A stretch of 45,117 bases of DNA. Origin: Spirochaetales bacterium (GTDB taxonomy: Bacteria > Spirochaetota > GWE2-31-10). The stretch covers positions 1-45,117 of the forward strand of contig JAGANG010000078.1 of assembly GCA_017624275.1 (NCBI GenBank), read 5' to 3'. The position numbers and the translations under genes are program-made. A model generated the notes under the pieces. The model ran no database searches. It saw only the letters and a program-made list of their open reading frames with translations, and was not told the origin of the DNA. This document shows positions 6,964 to 15,710 of this stretch, piece by piece (the stretch's first letter is position 1; each line of letters starts with the position of its first letter).

Positions 6964-8799
6964 CTATTGATTATCAATACCTATTGTAAATACAAGATTT
7001 GAATTAAAATTCTTCTCTTTCAACATTTTATAAAGATCCATACCTAATGAAACTACAGCTTTTACCGGAATAAAACGAGGTGCAACTTCAAGTTTTATAC
7101 CGGCACCTAAACCCGGACAAAGATGTAACAAATCACGATTTATAATGTAATCTTTGTAATCTCCGTCTCTCATTATTTCACCGTAGTTTTGTGCTAACCC
7201 CACATCTATGAAGAACGACAAATCTGCATCCCATACTAATTCACGTTTCATCGTCAAGCCTAAGAAATTCGGTGTTTTAAATGTAAATAACGGCAAGCGA
7301 TAACCTAAGTTCAGCATTCCACCGGCATATCCGGTAAAATCACCGACATTTTCAAACATTTCATAATCTACATCTTGTTCCCAAACTTTACGTGTTACCG
7401 GCGAATAAATACTTTCATCTATCGGTTTATAGTCATCGTCTGTATTCATACCATTATAATAGTAGAATAAGCGAAACTTTAATGCAAATAAGTGGCGTTT
7501 ATAGAAATTATAGTTCATTTTATATGTTAAGTGAGTTTCTACCTGAATAGTATTTTCTACAGATTTCCACGGATTATCATCAACAAACCAGCTTGTTCCT
7601 TTTTCATAAGCTGTCTTATAATGGAAAAATCTCTGATGTATCGTATTTGACAAAGCAATATTATAAGTAAGCCCTTTAGCCAATGTGCCGTTACGAGAAA
7701 TTGTATTATTTAATGAAAAGTTTAATGCACATTCATTGAAAAAATATTCCAGTCCAAAATCTGTAAAATCAAGCGATGTTTTTACTTTATGGTCTCCTAT
7801 AAAAAAACTAAATGCCGGAGTAAAAGAGTAGGTAAGTCCGATTTCTTTGAAAGGTACAGAAAATTTTGTATTAAAATACGGAGAATAATACATCAAATAC
7901 TGTCCCAAAAAATCAAACGCAGAATAATCTTCGCGAATTAAAACTCCTGATTCTTCGTTATGTTGGAGCCGATAGTTAAATCCTAACCATGGTGTAATTT
8001 CAAAATGTTCAGCTACGGGAATAAGAAGTGATGCCGCCGTACTCGGCATTATTCTATGAATAGGTACTTCATAGTAATAATCATCACTTTTATCATCCCA
8101 CGCAGCAATGTATTCATATACAAACTTCGCATTTGCATAAAATTGAGCACTACGCCACGGTAATTTATAACCATACAATCCATACAAGCTAAACTCTGTT
8201 ACATTTTCATCATTCCAACGTTCTTCCGTCCACGATGTAGCTCCGATGGGAGCCAGCCCCGGAGCATAATCTGTAACAGCGTAGTTTGGTGCCGAAGTTT
8301 CAAAAGCAGCTTCTACAGAAAGCGTCATATCATCACGATTTAAAAATTGATTATCTTTATAGTCTACGGAAAAATCAAGAGAGTCATCACAGCTGAATGC
8401 TCCTTTTATACCTAGATATTTTCCGTATCCGCCTAAGTTATAATTTCTAAATATTACACGTGGTTTTATTCCGGCTTTATTCCCGTAAGTAAAAAACGGC
8501 ACCACAAGAAAAGAATATTTTTCTTGAATATTAATCGTAACAATAACCGTATCATTTTGACCTTCCGACTCGGTAATTTCAACTTTTTCTACAATCTTAT
8601 CTAATGCCGTAAGTTTTGAAATTGCAGAAGATTTTATTGATTCATTCCAGTTTCCACCTACTGAAAGCCCAACCATTTTTAATAAATAATTTTGATTTGT
8701 TCGTTTTATTCCTTCAAAACGGATTTCACCGATAGTTTGTGCTGAAACCACTATTACCGACAAACATAAAAAAATAAAGAGAGAAAAGACTTTTTTCAT
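6964..8799 (-). CDS. Omp85/BamA-like outer membrane protein, single POTRA
   Basis: A 611-residue predicted outer-membrane beta-barrel. A cleavable signal peptide ends near VVSAQ, residue 21. Residues about 22-93 form one POTRA-like domain (IGEIRFEGIKRTNQNYLL, then VTINIQEK). The rest alternates aromatic-rich strands typical of a 16-strand barrel, with long loops. Near residues 486-489 is FTGY, followed by LNLGYRLPL. This matches the place of the VRGF/Y loop-6 motif of Omp85 proteins, but Thr stands where Arg is expected. The C-terminus ends in Gln rather than an aromatic residue. GGGGA precedes the ATG. BamA normally has five POTRAs, so this is an Omp85 relative with another job, perhaps secretion or lipid transport. 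Confidence 0.75.
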   Translation of the reverse strand: MKKVFSLFIFLCLSVIVVSAQTIGEIRFEGIKRTNQNYLLKMVGLSVGGNWNESIKSSAISKLTALDKIVEKVEITESEGQNDTVIVTINIQEKYSFLVVPFFTYGNKAGIKPRVIFRNYNLGGYGKYLGIKGAFSCDDSLDFSVDYKDNQFLNRDDMTLSVEAAFETSAPNYAVTDYAPGLAPIGATSWTEERWNDENVTEFSLYGLYGYKLPWRSAQFYANAKFVYEYIAAWDDKSDDYYYEVPIHRIMPSTAASLLIPVAEHFEITPWLGFNYRLQHNEESGVLIREDYSAFDFLGQYLMYYSPYFNTKFSVPFKEIGLTYSFTPAFSFFIGDHKVKTSLDFTDFGLEYFFNECALNFSLNNTISRNGTLAKGLTYNIALSNTIHQRFFHYKTAYEKGTSWFVDDNPWKSVENTIQVETHLTYKMNYNFYKRHLFALKFRLFYYYNGMNTDDDYKPIDESIYSPVTRKVWEQDVDYEMFENVGDFTGYAGGMLNLGYRLPLFTFKTPNFLGLTMKRELVWDADLSFFIDVGLAQNYGEIMRDGDYKDYIINRDLLHLCPGLGAGIKLEVAPRFIPVKAVVSLGMDLYKMLKEKNFNSNLVFTIGIDNQ

Positions 8800-8828
8800 T
8801 ATTTCCCCTTACATTAACATTAATGAGA

Positions 8829-9632
8829 CTACAAATTGATTTTCATATTATTAATATCTGATATTTCTTCATAATCACTCGGAATATCAACATCATAATT
8901 ATCAAGCATTTCATAAGCTACATCTTTTACCAAAAACGTCATTGATACCGGTGAATTTTCCGATGTTACTTTTAATTTTTGCGGCATATCAATTCCGTTG
9001 CGATCTGAAAATACCAACATATCAACATCTAACGGTTCAAAAAATTGGTTATTTACCATTGCATGGATAATACGACCGCTTCTATCAATTTCCAATTGAT
9101 ATTCAGAATTACTGTTTGTTAAATTTAATAAAAGATTTTGTTTTTCATTATGATTAAATGAAACTATTTGCATTTCAGGTGTATAAGGAATATTTCCCGT
9201 CAAAAAATATGCTACATCAATCGGGTCAAAGTTTAATCCCAATAATTTACCGAGATTAACTTCTTCTATAGAAAAATTTGCATATTGTGCTGCCGTATGG
9301 TTTATCAATGTCATTTTTTCCGGAGAAATGGCAATATCAAATAATTTCTTTGATAACACAGAAAAACGTAAGATTGTTTTCTTTTCCGCATAATTTGCAT
9401 CGGCACTCATTTTTATATAAACGGACGGAATCAATTTATTTCCGGCAATCATTACCGATGTTGAAATATTTACGTATTTCATTAATTCTGCATTTTTCAT
9501 TACCCTTTTAAAAAACACATTAGCTTCTATTGCTTCTGAGTTCTTCACCGGCATAGTTTTACAACCAACAGCTAAAAAACAAACAACTACACATACAAAC
9601 GTTCTTACTATTTTATATTTAGACAATTTCAA
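8829..9632 (-). CDS. LolB/DUF4292-like lipoprotein
   Basis: A 267-residue lipoprotein. The signal peptide ends in the lipobox AVGC, with Cys24 lipidated. The body resembles the LolA/LolB half-barrel fold: a hydrophobic strand pattern, MTLINHTAAQYANFS, and the helix segment GLNFDPIDVAYFLTGNIPY that recalls the L-P-x-x-L region of such proteins. This is pattern recognition, not proof. The start is TTG at 9630-9632 with AGAGG upstream. It lies 29 bases before the Omp85-like gene on the same strand and is the first gene of that unit. Membership of a lipid- or lipoprotein-handling system at the outer membrane is inferred from fold and neighbour. Confidence 0.65.
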   Translation of the reverse strand: MKLSKYKIVRTFVCVVVCFLAVGCKTMPVKNSEAIEANVFFKRVMKNAELMKYVNISTSVMIAGNKLIPSVYIKMSADANYAEKKTILRFSVLSKKLFDIAISPEKMTLINHTAAQYANFSIEEVNLGKLLGLNFDPIDVAYFLTGNIPYTPEMQIVSFNHNEKQNLLLNLTNSNSEYQLEIDRSGRIIHAMVNNQFFEPLDVDMLVFSDRNGIDMPQKLKVTSENSPVSMTFLVKDVAYEMLDNYDVDIPSDYEEISDINNMKINL

Positions 9633-9826
9633 AATAACCTCTCATTGACAATATTTAAAATCTTTTGGTAAAGTCGATAACATTAACTATTATATTTTTC
9701 ACATAAATGATAAAACTCATCATTCGAAAAATTACGCTAAACTATCATAAATCGAAATGATAGACAATTATTTTCAAGAAAATCTATAGCAGTTTTTCTG
9801 TTATATAAAATAAAAAGAGGTAAACA

Positions 9827-10501
9827 ATGAAAAAATTTTTAATTAACGTTTTATGTTTAATCGTAACATTATCATTAACTTCATGTTTTTCCATGAATAT
9901 TGCAATGAATGCAAACAAAGAAAGCGGAACATTATCTATCAATTATTCTTTTGATGATGACGATTTCGAAATCTTATCGCTGGTTTTATCTACAATTCCC
10001 GGAGTAAACGGAGAACCTTTTGATCCTTCAATTTTAATTGACCAAGACGAATTTTCTTCATATTTCAACAGTATGAATATGAAAGACTTAAAATTAAAAA
10101 AAGCAACAATCGCACAAAAAGACGGCAAATATACCGGAACTTTAGCTGTAGATTTTAAAAATCTGGATCAATTATTAACTCAATTCCCGGTTGCTGAAAA
10201 AGGTTTTAGCTTATCAAAAGATAAAAATATTTATACATTTGCCGAAAGCCTTGATTTATCACAAATGGGCGATGTGGAAACATTAGAAAACTACATTTTG
10301 TTAGTAAAAGAAGACAAACCTGATTGGTACAATCGCTTTATGGAAAGCAATTTCGCCATAAATGTAACTACCAAAACTCCTATTTTAGAAGCTAAAGGAA
10401 TTTCTTTATCAGCTGATAAAAAAGCCGCATCTTACAGTTTTAAGTCTAAAGATATGCTTGGAGATTCTAAAAAGAAATTAGAGTTCTTGCTAAAATTTTA
10501 A
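9827..10501 (+). CDS. lipoprotein of unknown function
   Basis: A 224-residue lipoprotein. The signal peptide ends in LTSC, with Cys20 the lipidation site. The mature part has no motif I recognise. It starts with a short acidic segment (SFDDDDFE) and continues with mixed strands and helices, including a KLKKATIAQKDGKYTGTLAV stretch and a C-terminus rich in Lys and Ser. The ATG has AAGAGG upstream. It diverges from the LolB-like gene across a 194-base AT-rich gap. Its last four bases overlap the end of the convergent ybaK-type gene, so the two transcripts must be antisense at their ends. No terminator is seen between them. Confidence 0.75.
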   Translation: MKKFLINVLCLIVTLSLTSCFSMNIAMNANKESGTLSINYSFDDDDFEILSLVLSTIPGVNGEPFDPSILIDQDEFSSYFNSMNMKDLKLKKATIAQKDGKYTGTLAVDFKNLDQLLTQFPVAEKGFSLSKDKNIYTFAESLDLSQMGDVETLENYILLVKEDKPDWYNRFMESNFAINVTTKTPILEAKGISLSADKKAASYSFKSKDMLGDSKKKLEFLLKF

Positions 10502-10974
10502 TAGTGCAATAAATCTGCAAAAGTAGCATCTGTTGCAATCGCAAGATTGTCAGGTGCTATTTTTATTTGCAACCCTCGCAATCCGCCGCTTACAAATACA
10601 ATATCATGCAACTGAGCCGTTTCATCTATAAAAACAGGATATTTCTTTTTCATCCCAAGTGGCGAACATCCGCCTCGAATGTAACCGGTTAATGCAAACA
10701 AATCTTTTACTTTAACCATTTCTACATTCTTATTTCCGCTGATTGCTGCTGCTTTTTTCAAATCCAAATCATAAGCTCCGGGAATACAAAAAACATTTAT
10801 CCCGTTTTTGTCGCCGTTCGCTACAAGAGTTTTAAAAACCTGATCTACATTTTGTCCGCAAGTTTGTGCTACATGTATCGCATCAAGATGTTCTTCATCT
10901 ACTTCATAAGAAATTAATTCGTATGGTAATTTTAATGTATCTAAAAGTCTTGCTGCATTCGTTTTGGTTGCCAT
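10498..10974 (-). CDS. ybaK: YbaK/EbsC-family aminoacyl-tRNA deacylase
   Basis: A 158-residue homologue of the Cys-tRNA(Pro) deacylase YbaK, which removes mischarged cysteine from tRNA(Pro) in trans. The single domain matches in length and carries the family signature GGCSPLGMKK around residue 99 (usually GGISPLGQKK), with DQVFKTLV and a Lys/Asp-rich central part. The ATG is preceded by AAGGAAC. It starts nine bases after the START-like gene on the same strand, so the two are probably co-transcribed. The pairing has no obvious functional logic. Some family members act on other tRNAs, so the exact substrate is open. Confidence 0.88.
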   Translation of the reverse strand: MATKTNAARLLDTLKLPYELISYEVDEEHLDAIHVAQTCGQNVDQVFKTLVANGDKNGINVFCIPGAYDLDLKKAAAISGNKNVEMVKVKDLFALTGYIRGGCSPLGMKKKYPVFIDETAQLHDIVFVSGGLRGLQIKIAPDNLAIATDATFADLLHY

Positions 10975-10983
10975 ATTGTTCCT

Positions 10984-11625
10984 TTATTTTTTACGAAGAA
11001 TATAACGCAAAAACGCTTTCATATTATTAACGGCAACGTCTTTTTCAAAAGGCGTTACTATTTTCATTGATAAATTTTTGTATTCCCAATTGTTATAATA
11101 TTCAGTACTTAATTTTACATTTCCGTCAGGCAAATCTTTAAACATCCATCTGCCGTAAACATGATTTACACGCAAACAATCTTTTTCGGCAGCTTTCACA
11201 TCCATTCCGTTGTATGGTTTCCATTCTAAAACTTGTGTATCTGATGTAGAATCGGTCGTCATTAAAATATGATAATCTCTGTCTTTCATCGGTGAAAAAT
11301 CTATTCTGCAATAAACGACCGTTCCTTTGTTCGTTTCTTTAACCGGATAAAATGCCGTTGTCTTTACAAAAATCTCTTGATATTTTTCGTAATCTAAAAT
11401 GATTTTCATCAAATCATCAGCTTTATAACCATATGATTTATCTACAATCGCTTCTGTTTTATAATAATTGCAATCGTCGCCATCGGCATAATATAATGTT
11501 ACGTTTTTATCCGCTTTAACCTTTTCCCACAAAATATTATCAAAATGGGAACCAAAAGAAAAAAAAGCAACACTTATAAACATCAAAACACAGGTTACTT
11601 TCATGTTAATATGCGTTAATTTCAT
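10984..11625 (-). CDS. exported START/SRPBCC-like protein
   Basis: A 213-residue protein with an N-terminal signal peptide (hydrophobic core VTCVLMFISVAFFSFG) and no lipobox. The mature part resembles START-domain proteins: a helix followed by DYEKYQEIFVKT, strands around TVVYCRIDFSPMKDRDY, GRWMFKDLPDGNVKLSTEYY, and a long C-terminal amphipathic helix. START domains bind lipids or other hydrophobic ligands, and a periplasmic carrier role is inference. The first ATG (11623-11625) is kept because the internal ATG seven codons later lacks a ribosome binding site. Divergent from pyk across 141 bases. Confidence 0.75.
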   Translation of the reverse strand: MKLTHINMKVTCVLMFISVAFFSFGSHFDNILWEKVKADKNVTLYYADGDDCNYYKTEAIVDKSYGYKADDLMKIILDYEKYQEIFVKTTAFYPVKETNKGTVVYCRIDFSPMKDRDYHILMTTDSTSDTQVLEWKPYNGMDVKAAEKDCLRVNHVYGRWMFKDLPDGNVKLSTEYYNNWEYKNLSMKIVTPFEKDVAVNNMKAFLRYILRKK

Positions 11626-11766
11626 TTAAAAAACTTTCCAAGTCCTTTCTTTTATGTTATAAAATACCCAACTTTTCCGATATGAAAAGCCATTCAATTT
11701 GTACCAAAAAACAAATATTTTAGGAAATTATTTTTAATATTTTTATAAAAACAAGGAAGGACATTA

Positions 11767-13539
11767 ATGAAAGATTTAAAAAGAACAAAAATTGTTTGTA
11801 CTATTGGACCTAGTTGCCATGACGTTGAAAAATTGAAAAAAATGTTAGCAGCCGGAATGAATGTTGCACGTTTTAACTTTTCTCACGGGGATCATGATGA
11901 GAAAAAAAGTCAAATGGATGTTGTAAAAGAAGCAGTTAAAGAATCTGGTATTCCTTGTGCATATCTTTTGGATACAAAAGGACCGGAAATTCGTACTGGT
12001 GGAGTACTTAAAGACGATAAAAAAATCCAACTTAAAGCAGGTAAAGAAATTCTTTTGACTGTTAAAGATTACGAAACTTTTGAATGTTCTGAAGAAAAAA
12101 TTGCGTTATCTTACGATCTTCTTCCTGAAGATATCAGAAACGTAGGAATTACAGATAAAACTTATGTTTACATCGCTGACGGTGTATTCAAATTAAAAGT
12201 TCTTGAAGTAATGCCTAACGATGACATCAGATGTCTTATCGAAGCCGGTGGAGAATTGGGTGCAAGAAAGAACGTAAATGTTGTAGGTGTTCACACTCGT
12301 CTTCCTGCTATGGCAGAAAAAGATAAAGCTGACTTGGAAATGGGTGTTAAAAACGGAATCCACTTTGTTGCAGCTTCTTTTATCAGAAAAGCTTCTGACG
12401 TTATGGAAATGAGAAAATATTTGGCTTCTGTAGGCGGAGCTGATGTTAAAATCATTTCTAAAATCGAAGATGATGAAGGTTTATCTAACATTGATGATAT
12501 CATCCGTGTTTCTGACGGTATCATGGTTGCTCGTGGAGATTTGGGAGTTCAAATTCCTATCCAAGACATTCCTTTGGCACAGAAAAAAATCATTGCTAAA
12601 TGTAATGCTGCCGGAAAACCTGTAGTTACTGCAACTCAGATGTTGGATTCTATGATTAACAATCCACGTCCTACAAGAGCAGAATCTAATGACGTTGCTA
12701 ATGCTATTTTCGATGGAACTGACGCTGTTATGCTTTCAGGTGAAACTGCAAACGGAGATTGGCCAATTGAAGCTGTTACTACAATGGCTACTATTGCAAA
12801 AACAATCGAAGATTCAGAAGAATATCGTGCTACAACAAACAAATATATGGAACTTCACCCTGCAAGAAATATTGCAGAAGCTACAGCTAAAGCTACTTAC
12901 ATTTCAGCTAAAGAGCTTAATGCAGAAGTTATTATCGCTCCTACAATGAGTGGAAATACAGCAAAACAAATCAGTAAGTTCAGACCTAAACAAATCATTT
13001 TCGCTCCTACAACTTCTGAAAGAGTTGCAAGACAATTAATGATTCTTTCCGGTGTTTACTCTGATGTTGTTGATGTAATCGAAGATACTGATGCTTTATT
13101 TGATAAATCAATCAATTTGGCACTTGAAAAAGGTTATTTAGATAATTTCGAAAAAGCAGTTATCTTGGCTGGAGTTCCTAACATCATGAAAATCCACACT
13201 GCTTGCAAAAAACAATGCAGAGCAGACAAAGGATTTGGATGTTCAGTAACAGGTAAAATCGCAAAAGTTGCTAATGCTGAAGAAGCTAAAAAAGTTGCAG
13301 AAGGTTCTATCTTGTTGACTGCAAAATTAGATGAATCTTTCAAAGGTGCATTGAAAAATGTAAAAGGTATTATCCTTGAAGATTCTTCTGAGTTCTCTTT
13401 TGATGTATTGAAAGAAGAAAATGCTAACTTAACAGCTATGGTTTCTGGTGTGAAAAATGCATCTTCATTGTTTGAAAACGGTGAAGAAGTAATCGTAAGC
13501 GGATGTGAAATGAGCATTTACTCAGGAAAAGTAAAATAA
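11767..13539 (+). CDS. pyk: pyruvate kinase
   Basis: Converts phosphoenolpyruvate and ADP to pyruvate and ATP, the last step of glycolysis. The 590 residues match the longer form with an extra C-terminal domain. Recognisable parts are TIGPSC and the RFNFSHG segment at the N-terminus, ISKIEDDEGLSNIDDI with the catalytic Lys, VARGDLGVQIP, and the signature TRAESNDVANAIFDGTDAVM around residues 303-322. The extra domain from about residue 485 (GCSVTGKIAKV) resembles the phosphohistidine-type domain of Bacillus enzymes, but the TSHA motif is absent. AAGGAAGG precedes the ATG. It is transcribed alone and closed by a terminator. Codon use is even and biased as in highly expressed genes. Confidence 0.97.
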   Translation: MKDLKRTKIVCTIGPSCHDVEKLKKMLAAGMNVARFNFSHGDHDEKKSQMDVVKEAVKESGIPCAYLLDTKGPEIRTGGVLKDDKKIQLKAGKEILLTVKDYETFECSEEKIALSYDLLPEDIRNVGITDKTYVYIADGVFKLKVLEVMPNDDIRCLIEAGGELGARKNVNVVGVHTRLPAMAEKDKADLEMGVKNGIHFVAASFIRKASDVMEMRKYLASVGGADVKIISKIEDDEGLSNIDDIIRVSDGIMVARGDLGVQIPIQDIPLAQKKIIAKCNAAGKPVVTATQMLDSMINNPRPTRAESNDVANAIFDGTDAVMLSGETANGDWPIEAVTTMATIAKTIEDSEEYRATTNKYMELHPARNIAEATAKATYISAKELNAEVIIAPTMSGNTAKQISKFRPKQIIFAPTTSERVARQLMILSGVYSDVVDVIEDTDALFDKSINLALEKGYLDNFEKAVILAGVPNIMKIHTACKKQCRADKGFGCSVTGKIAKVANAEEAKKVAEGSILLTAKLDESFKGALKNVKGIILEDSSEFSFDVLKEENANLTAMVSGVKNASSLFENGEEVIVSGCEMSIYSGKVK

Positions 13540-13562
13540 GCCATACAATTAAATAATTCACA

Positions 13563-13608
13563 AAAAGCTGCCTTGAGAAAGTTTTAAACTTCAAAGGCAG
13601 CTTTTTTA
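13563..13608 (+). terminator. Rho-independent terminator of pyk
   Basis: AAAAGCTGCCTT at 13563-13574 pairs with AAGGCAGCTTTT at 13594-13605, with an inner stem GAAAGTTT/AAACTTC, and is followed by T residues. Confidence 0.9.
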
Positions 13609-13711
13609 TTCTATCCGATAAAAAAGCAAATACTTTACAAAAAAACTTTTCTTTTCATCAAAAAGATGTATATAATTTGCCAATATTTTTTTATTTTAAG
13701 GAGCCATTTCA

Positions 13712-14446
13712 ATGAAAAACAAAATCAAATTTCTCGTAGTTTTGACACTTTTATGTCAATTATCTTTCTCTTTTGCTCAAACTAAAAAGACACAAGCAAA
13801 AGCAGCAGATACAAAAGAAGTAAAAGCTGAAGAAGCTAAAGAAGCACCAAAAACTAAAACAGAAGAATTAAATGCTAAAGTTGCTGAATTAGAAACAGCA
13901 AACACTGAATTACAAACAAAAATTGACACATTAACTTCTGAAATCACAACAGAAGAAGATGCAGCTTTAGAAATTCAGAAAAAAATAGCTAGCATTACTG
14001 CAATGACTGAAAAAATCAGTGCAGAATCAACAAACATCTTATATTTATCAGAAGTTGCTATTGATGCAGATGCAAAAGCTAATGCCGTTACTTCTTATGA
14101 AAAATTAACAGCTACAAAAGAAAAATTAGCAACAGAATCTGCAAACTTGAAAAAAGAACTTACTGAAAAAACAAACGCCATCATGCAGAAAAGATATGAA
14201 TTATCTGATGCTACTTACAAAATCAATGCAAACGCTTTTGAAATTAAGAAAATAAAGAATGAAATTGACGCAATCGCTGCTCAAAATTCTTTACTTACAG
14301 ATTCTGTATCTCAAGGAGATGCTTTAATAACTGAAGCTGAATTGTTAATTCCTGCTGAAGAACAACCTGCAGAAGGCGAAGAAGCTGAAAATGCAAAACC
14401 TGCAGAAGAAAATAAAGCTGATACTTCTAAAGCTAAAAAGAAATAA
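13712..14446 (+). CDS. periplasmic coiled-coil protein
   Basis: A 244-residue exported protein I do not recognise. The signal peptide (cleavage near FSFAQ, residue 23) has no lipobox. A Lys/Ala/Glu-rich linker follows. Residues about 48-205 are a long predicted coiled coil (for example KTEELNAKVAELETANTELQ, with Leu/Ile/Val heptad spacing). The tail is Glu/Ala/Lys-rich and disordered. A TATAAT box at 13671-13676 lies upstream with a poor -35, and AAGGAG precedes the ATG. The gene stands alone between two terminators. A structural or spacer role in the periplasm is plausible but not shown by sequence. Confidence 0.8.
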   Translation: MKNKIKFLVVLTLLCQLSFSFAQTKKTQAKAADTKEVKAEEAKEAPKTKTEELNAKVAELETANTELQTKIDTLTSEITTEEDAALEIQKKIASITAMTEKISAESTNILYLSEVAIDADAKANAVTSYEKLTATKEKLATESANLKKELTEKTNAIMQKRYELSDATYKINANAFEIKKIKNEIDAIAAQNSLLTDSVSQGDALITEAELLIPAEEQPAEGEEAENAKPAEENKADTSKAKKK

Positions 14447-14460
14447 AATTATTTCAATAT

Positions 14461-14519
14461 AAAAAAAGACTGGTTTGTAATCACAATAAATGTGAATTAT
14501 TTGCAACCAGTCTTTTTTT
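14461..14519. terminator. bidirectional terminator
   Basis: AAAAAAAGACTGGTT at 14461-14475 pairs perfectly with AACCAGTCTTTTTTT at 14505-14519, so a U-run follows the stem on both strands. It separates the convergent coiled-coil and hemolysin-III-family genes. Confidence 0.9.
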
Positions 14520-14526
14520 ATTCTTT

Positions 14527-15222
14527 TTATAATACATAAATTAACATTACTAAGTAATGGGACAAAGCTCCTAATATAACAAATATATGCCATATTTCGT
14601 GAAACCCGAATTTTCCTTCTATAGGATTAGGTTTCTCTGCAAAGAAAATCAAAGAACCTCCGGTATAAAATACTCCGCCTAATAGTATGAAAAATGCAGC
14701 ATTAATTCCGCATATTTGATAAACAGGAATCAATAATAATGCACCGACCCAGCCCATTCCTACATAAATAGTTGTCGTAATCCACTTAGGAAGCCACGGC
14801 ATTGTTCCTTTCAAACACATTCCCAATATCGCTAAAAACCATACTACTCCCAAAATACACCACGCATAAGGTTGCCAAAAATCATCACTACGCATTGTAA
14901 CCAAACATAGCGGTGTATACGTTCCTGCAATTAAAGGAAATATTGCAATATAATCAAATAATCTAAAGATTTCTTCAATTTTATGCGTTCCATTTATCCC
15001 ATGATGTAAAGTACTGAATAAAAACATTCCCAATAAAGAAACTCCATACAATGAAAAACTAACAACTTTCCATGGAGATTTTTGTATTGAAGCACTGACA
15101 ATTAAAATTACTATCCCTAAAATAGAAATCATTAATCCTAACATATGAGAAATTGTATTGAACTTTTCATCTGTAACATGAATACTTCCATCTTTACTCA
15201 ATTTACGCTTTTGTTTTCTCAT
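14527..15222 (-). CDS. hemolysin III / TrhA (PAQR-like) family membrane protein
   Basis: A 231-residue seven-helix membrane protein of the hemolysin-III family. Key motifs are STLHHG in the second helix region, RLFDYIAIFPLIAGTYTP in the third, and the C-terminal HEIWHIFVILGALSHY. The His and Asp residues of these motifs form the metal site of the related PAQR receptors. In bacteria the family is linked to membrane-lipid homeostasis (TrhA), and haemolytic activity is not established here. I start at the ATG at 15220-15222 because GGAGGT sits six bases upstream. The GTG two codons earlier would touch that site. It is monocistronic, ending at the bidirectional terminator. Confidence 0.92.
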   Translation of the reverse strand: MRKQKRKLSKDGSIHVTDEKFNTISHMLGLMISILGIVILIVSASIQKSPWKVVSFSLYGVSLLGMFLFSTLHHGINGTHKIEEIFRLFDYIAIFPLIAGTYTPLCLVTMRSDDFWQPYAWCILGVVWFLAILGMCLKGTMPWLPKWITTTIYVGMGWVGALLLIPVYQICGINAAFFILLGGVFYTGGSLIFFAEKPNPIEGKFGFHEIWHIFVILGALSHYLVMLIYVL

Positions 15223-15317
15223 AAACACACCTCCGCATATTCCTATAATTTATTGACTTATACATTTTTTATAATTTTTCAGTTTTATTTTTTACCCAAT
15301 AATTAAGAAGCTTTAAT

Positions 15318-15358
15318 AAAAAAATCCCTTCCAGTTTAACTAATTAAACCAAAAGGGA
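15318..15358 (-). terminator. Rho-independent terminator after rpmE
   Basis: On the minus strand TCCCTTTTGGTTTAA pairs with TTAAACTGGAAGGGA around TTAG and is followed by seven T. It closes the rpsT-to-rpmE gene cluster. Confidence 0.85.
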
Positions 15359-15447
15359 CAAACTTCTTATAAATTGAAAAATTAACAGAATTGAAAAATA
15401 CTGCTAGCCAAAAGTCTAACAGTAATTTAACCGTCAATAAGACAAAA

Positions 15448-15648
15448 TTATTTAATATTATATCTGTTTTTAAATTTCTCAATTCTTCCGGCAGTATCTA
15501 CAAGATTCTGCTTTCCTGTAAAGAAAGGATGACATTTTGAACAAATTTCTACTTTGATTTCTTTAGATGTAGACATTGTTTTAAATGTGTTTCCACAACC
15601 ACAAATAACTGTAGCTTCTACATAATTGGGATGAATTCCATCTCTCAT
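15448..15648 (-). CDS. rpmE: 50S ribosomal protein L31
   Basis: A 66-residue large-subunit ribosomal protein. It starts MRDGIHPNY and keeps four cysteines (Cys16, Cys18, Cys36, Cys39), so it is the zinc-binding form of L31 rather than the zinc-independent paralogue. HPFFTGKQ and the C-terminal [10 protein letters not shown] are family signatures. It lies 62 bases downstream of rho on the same strand, a common bacterial pairing. AAGGAG precedes the ATG, and a terminator follows. If a zinc-free paralogue exists elsewhere it would point to zinc-dependent switching, but none is in this window. Confidence 0.97.
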   Translation of the reverse strand: MRDGIHPNYVEATVICGCGNTFKTMSTSKEIKVEICSKCHPFFTGKQNLVDTAGRIEKFKNRYNIK

Positions 15649-15710
15649 TTTTTGTTCTCCTTAAGTAATTACCTTTTGTTTCATAATATATTATGCAAAA
15701 AAAATCAATG

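Noticed and set aside
14527..15222. Virulence haemolysin
   Set aside because: The hemolysin III name is historical; the motifs fit the TrhA/PAQR-like membrane-homeostasis family.
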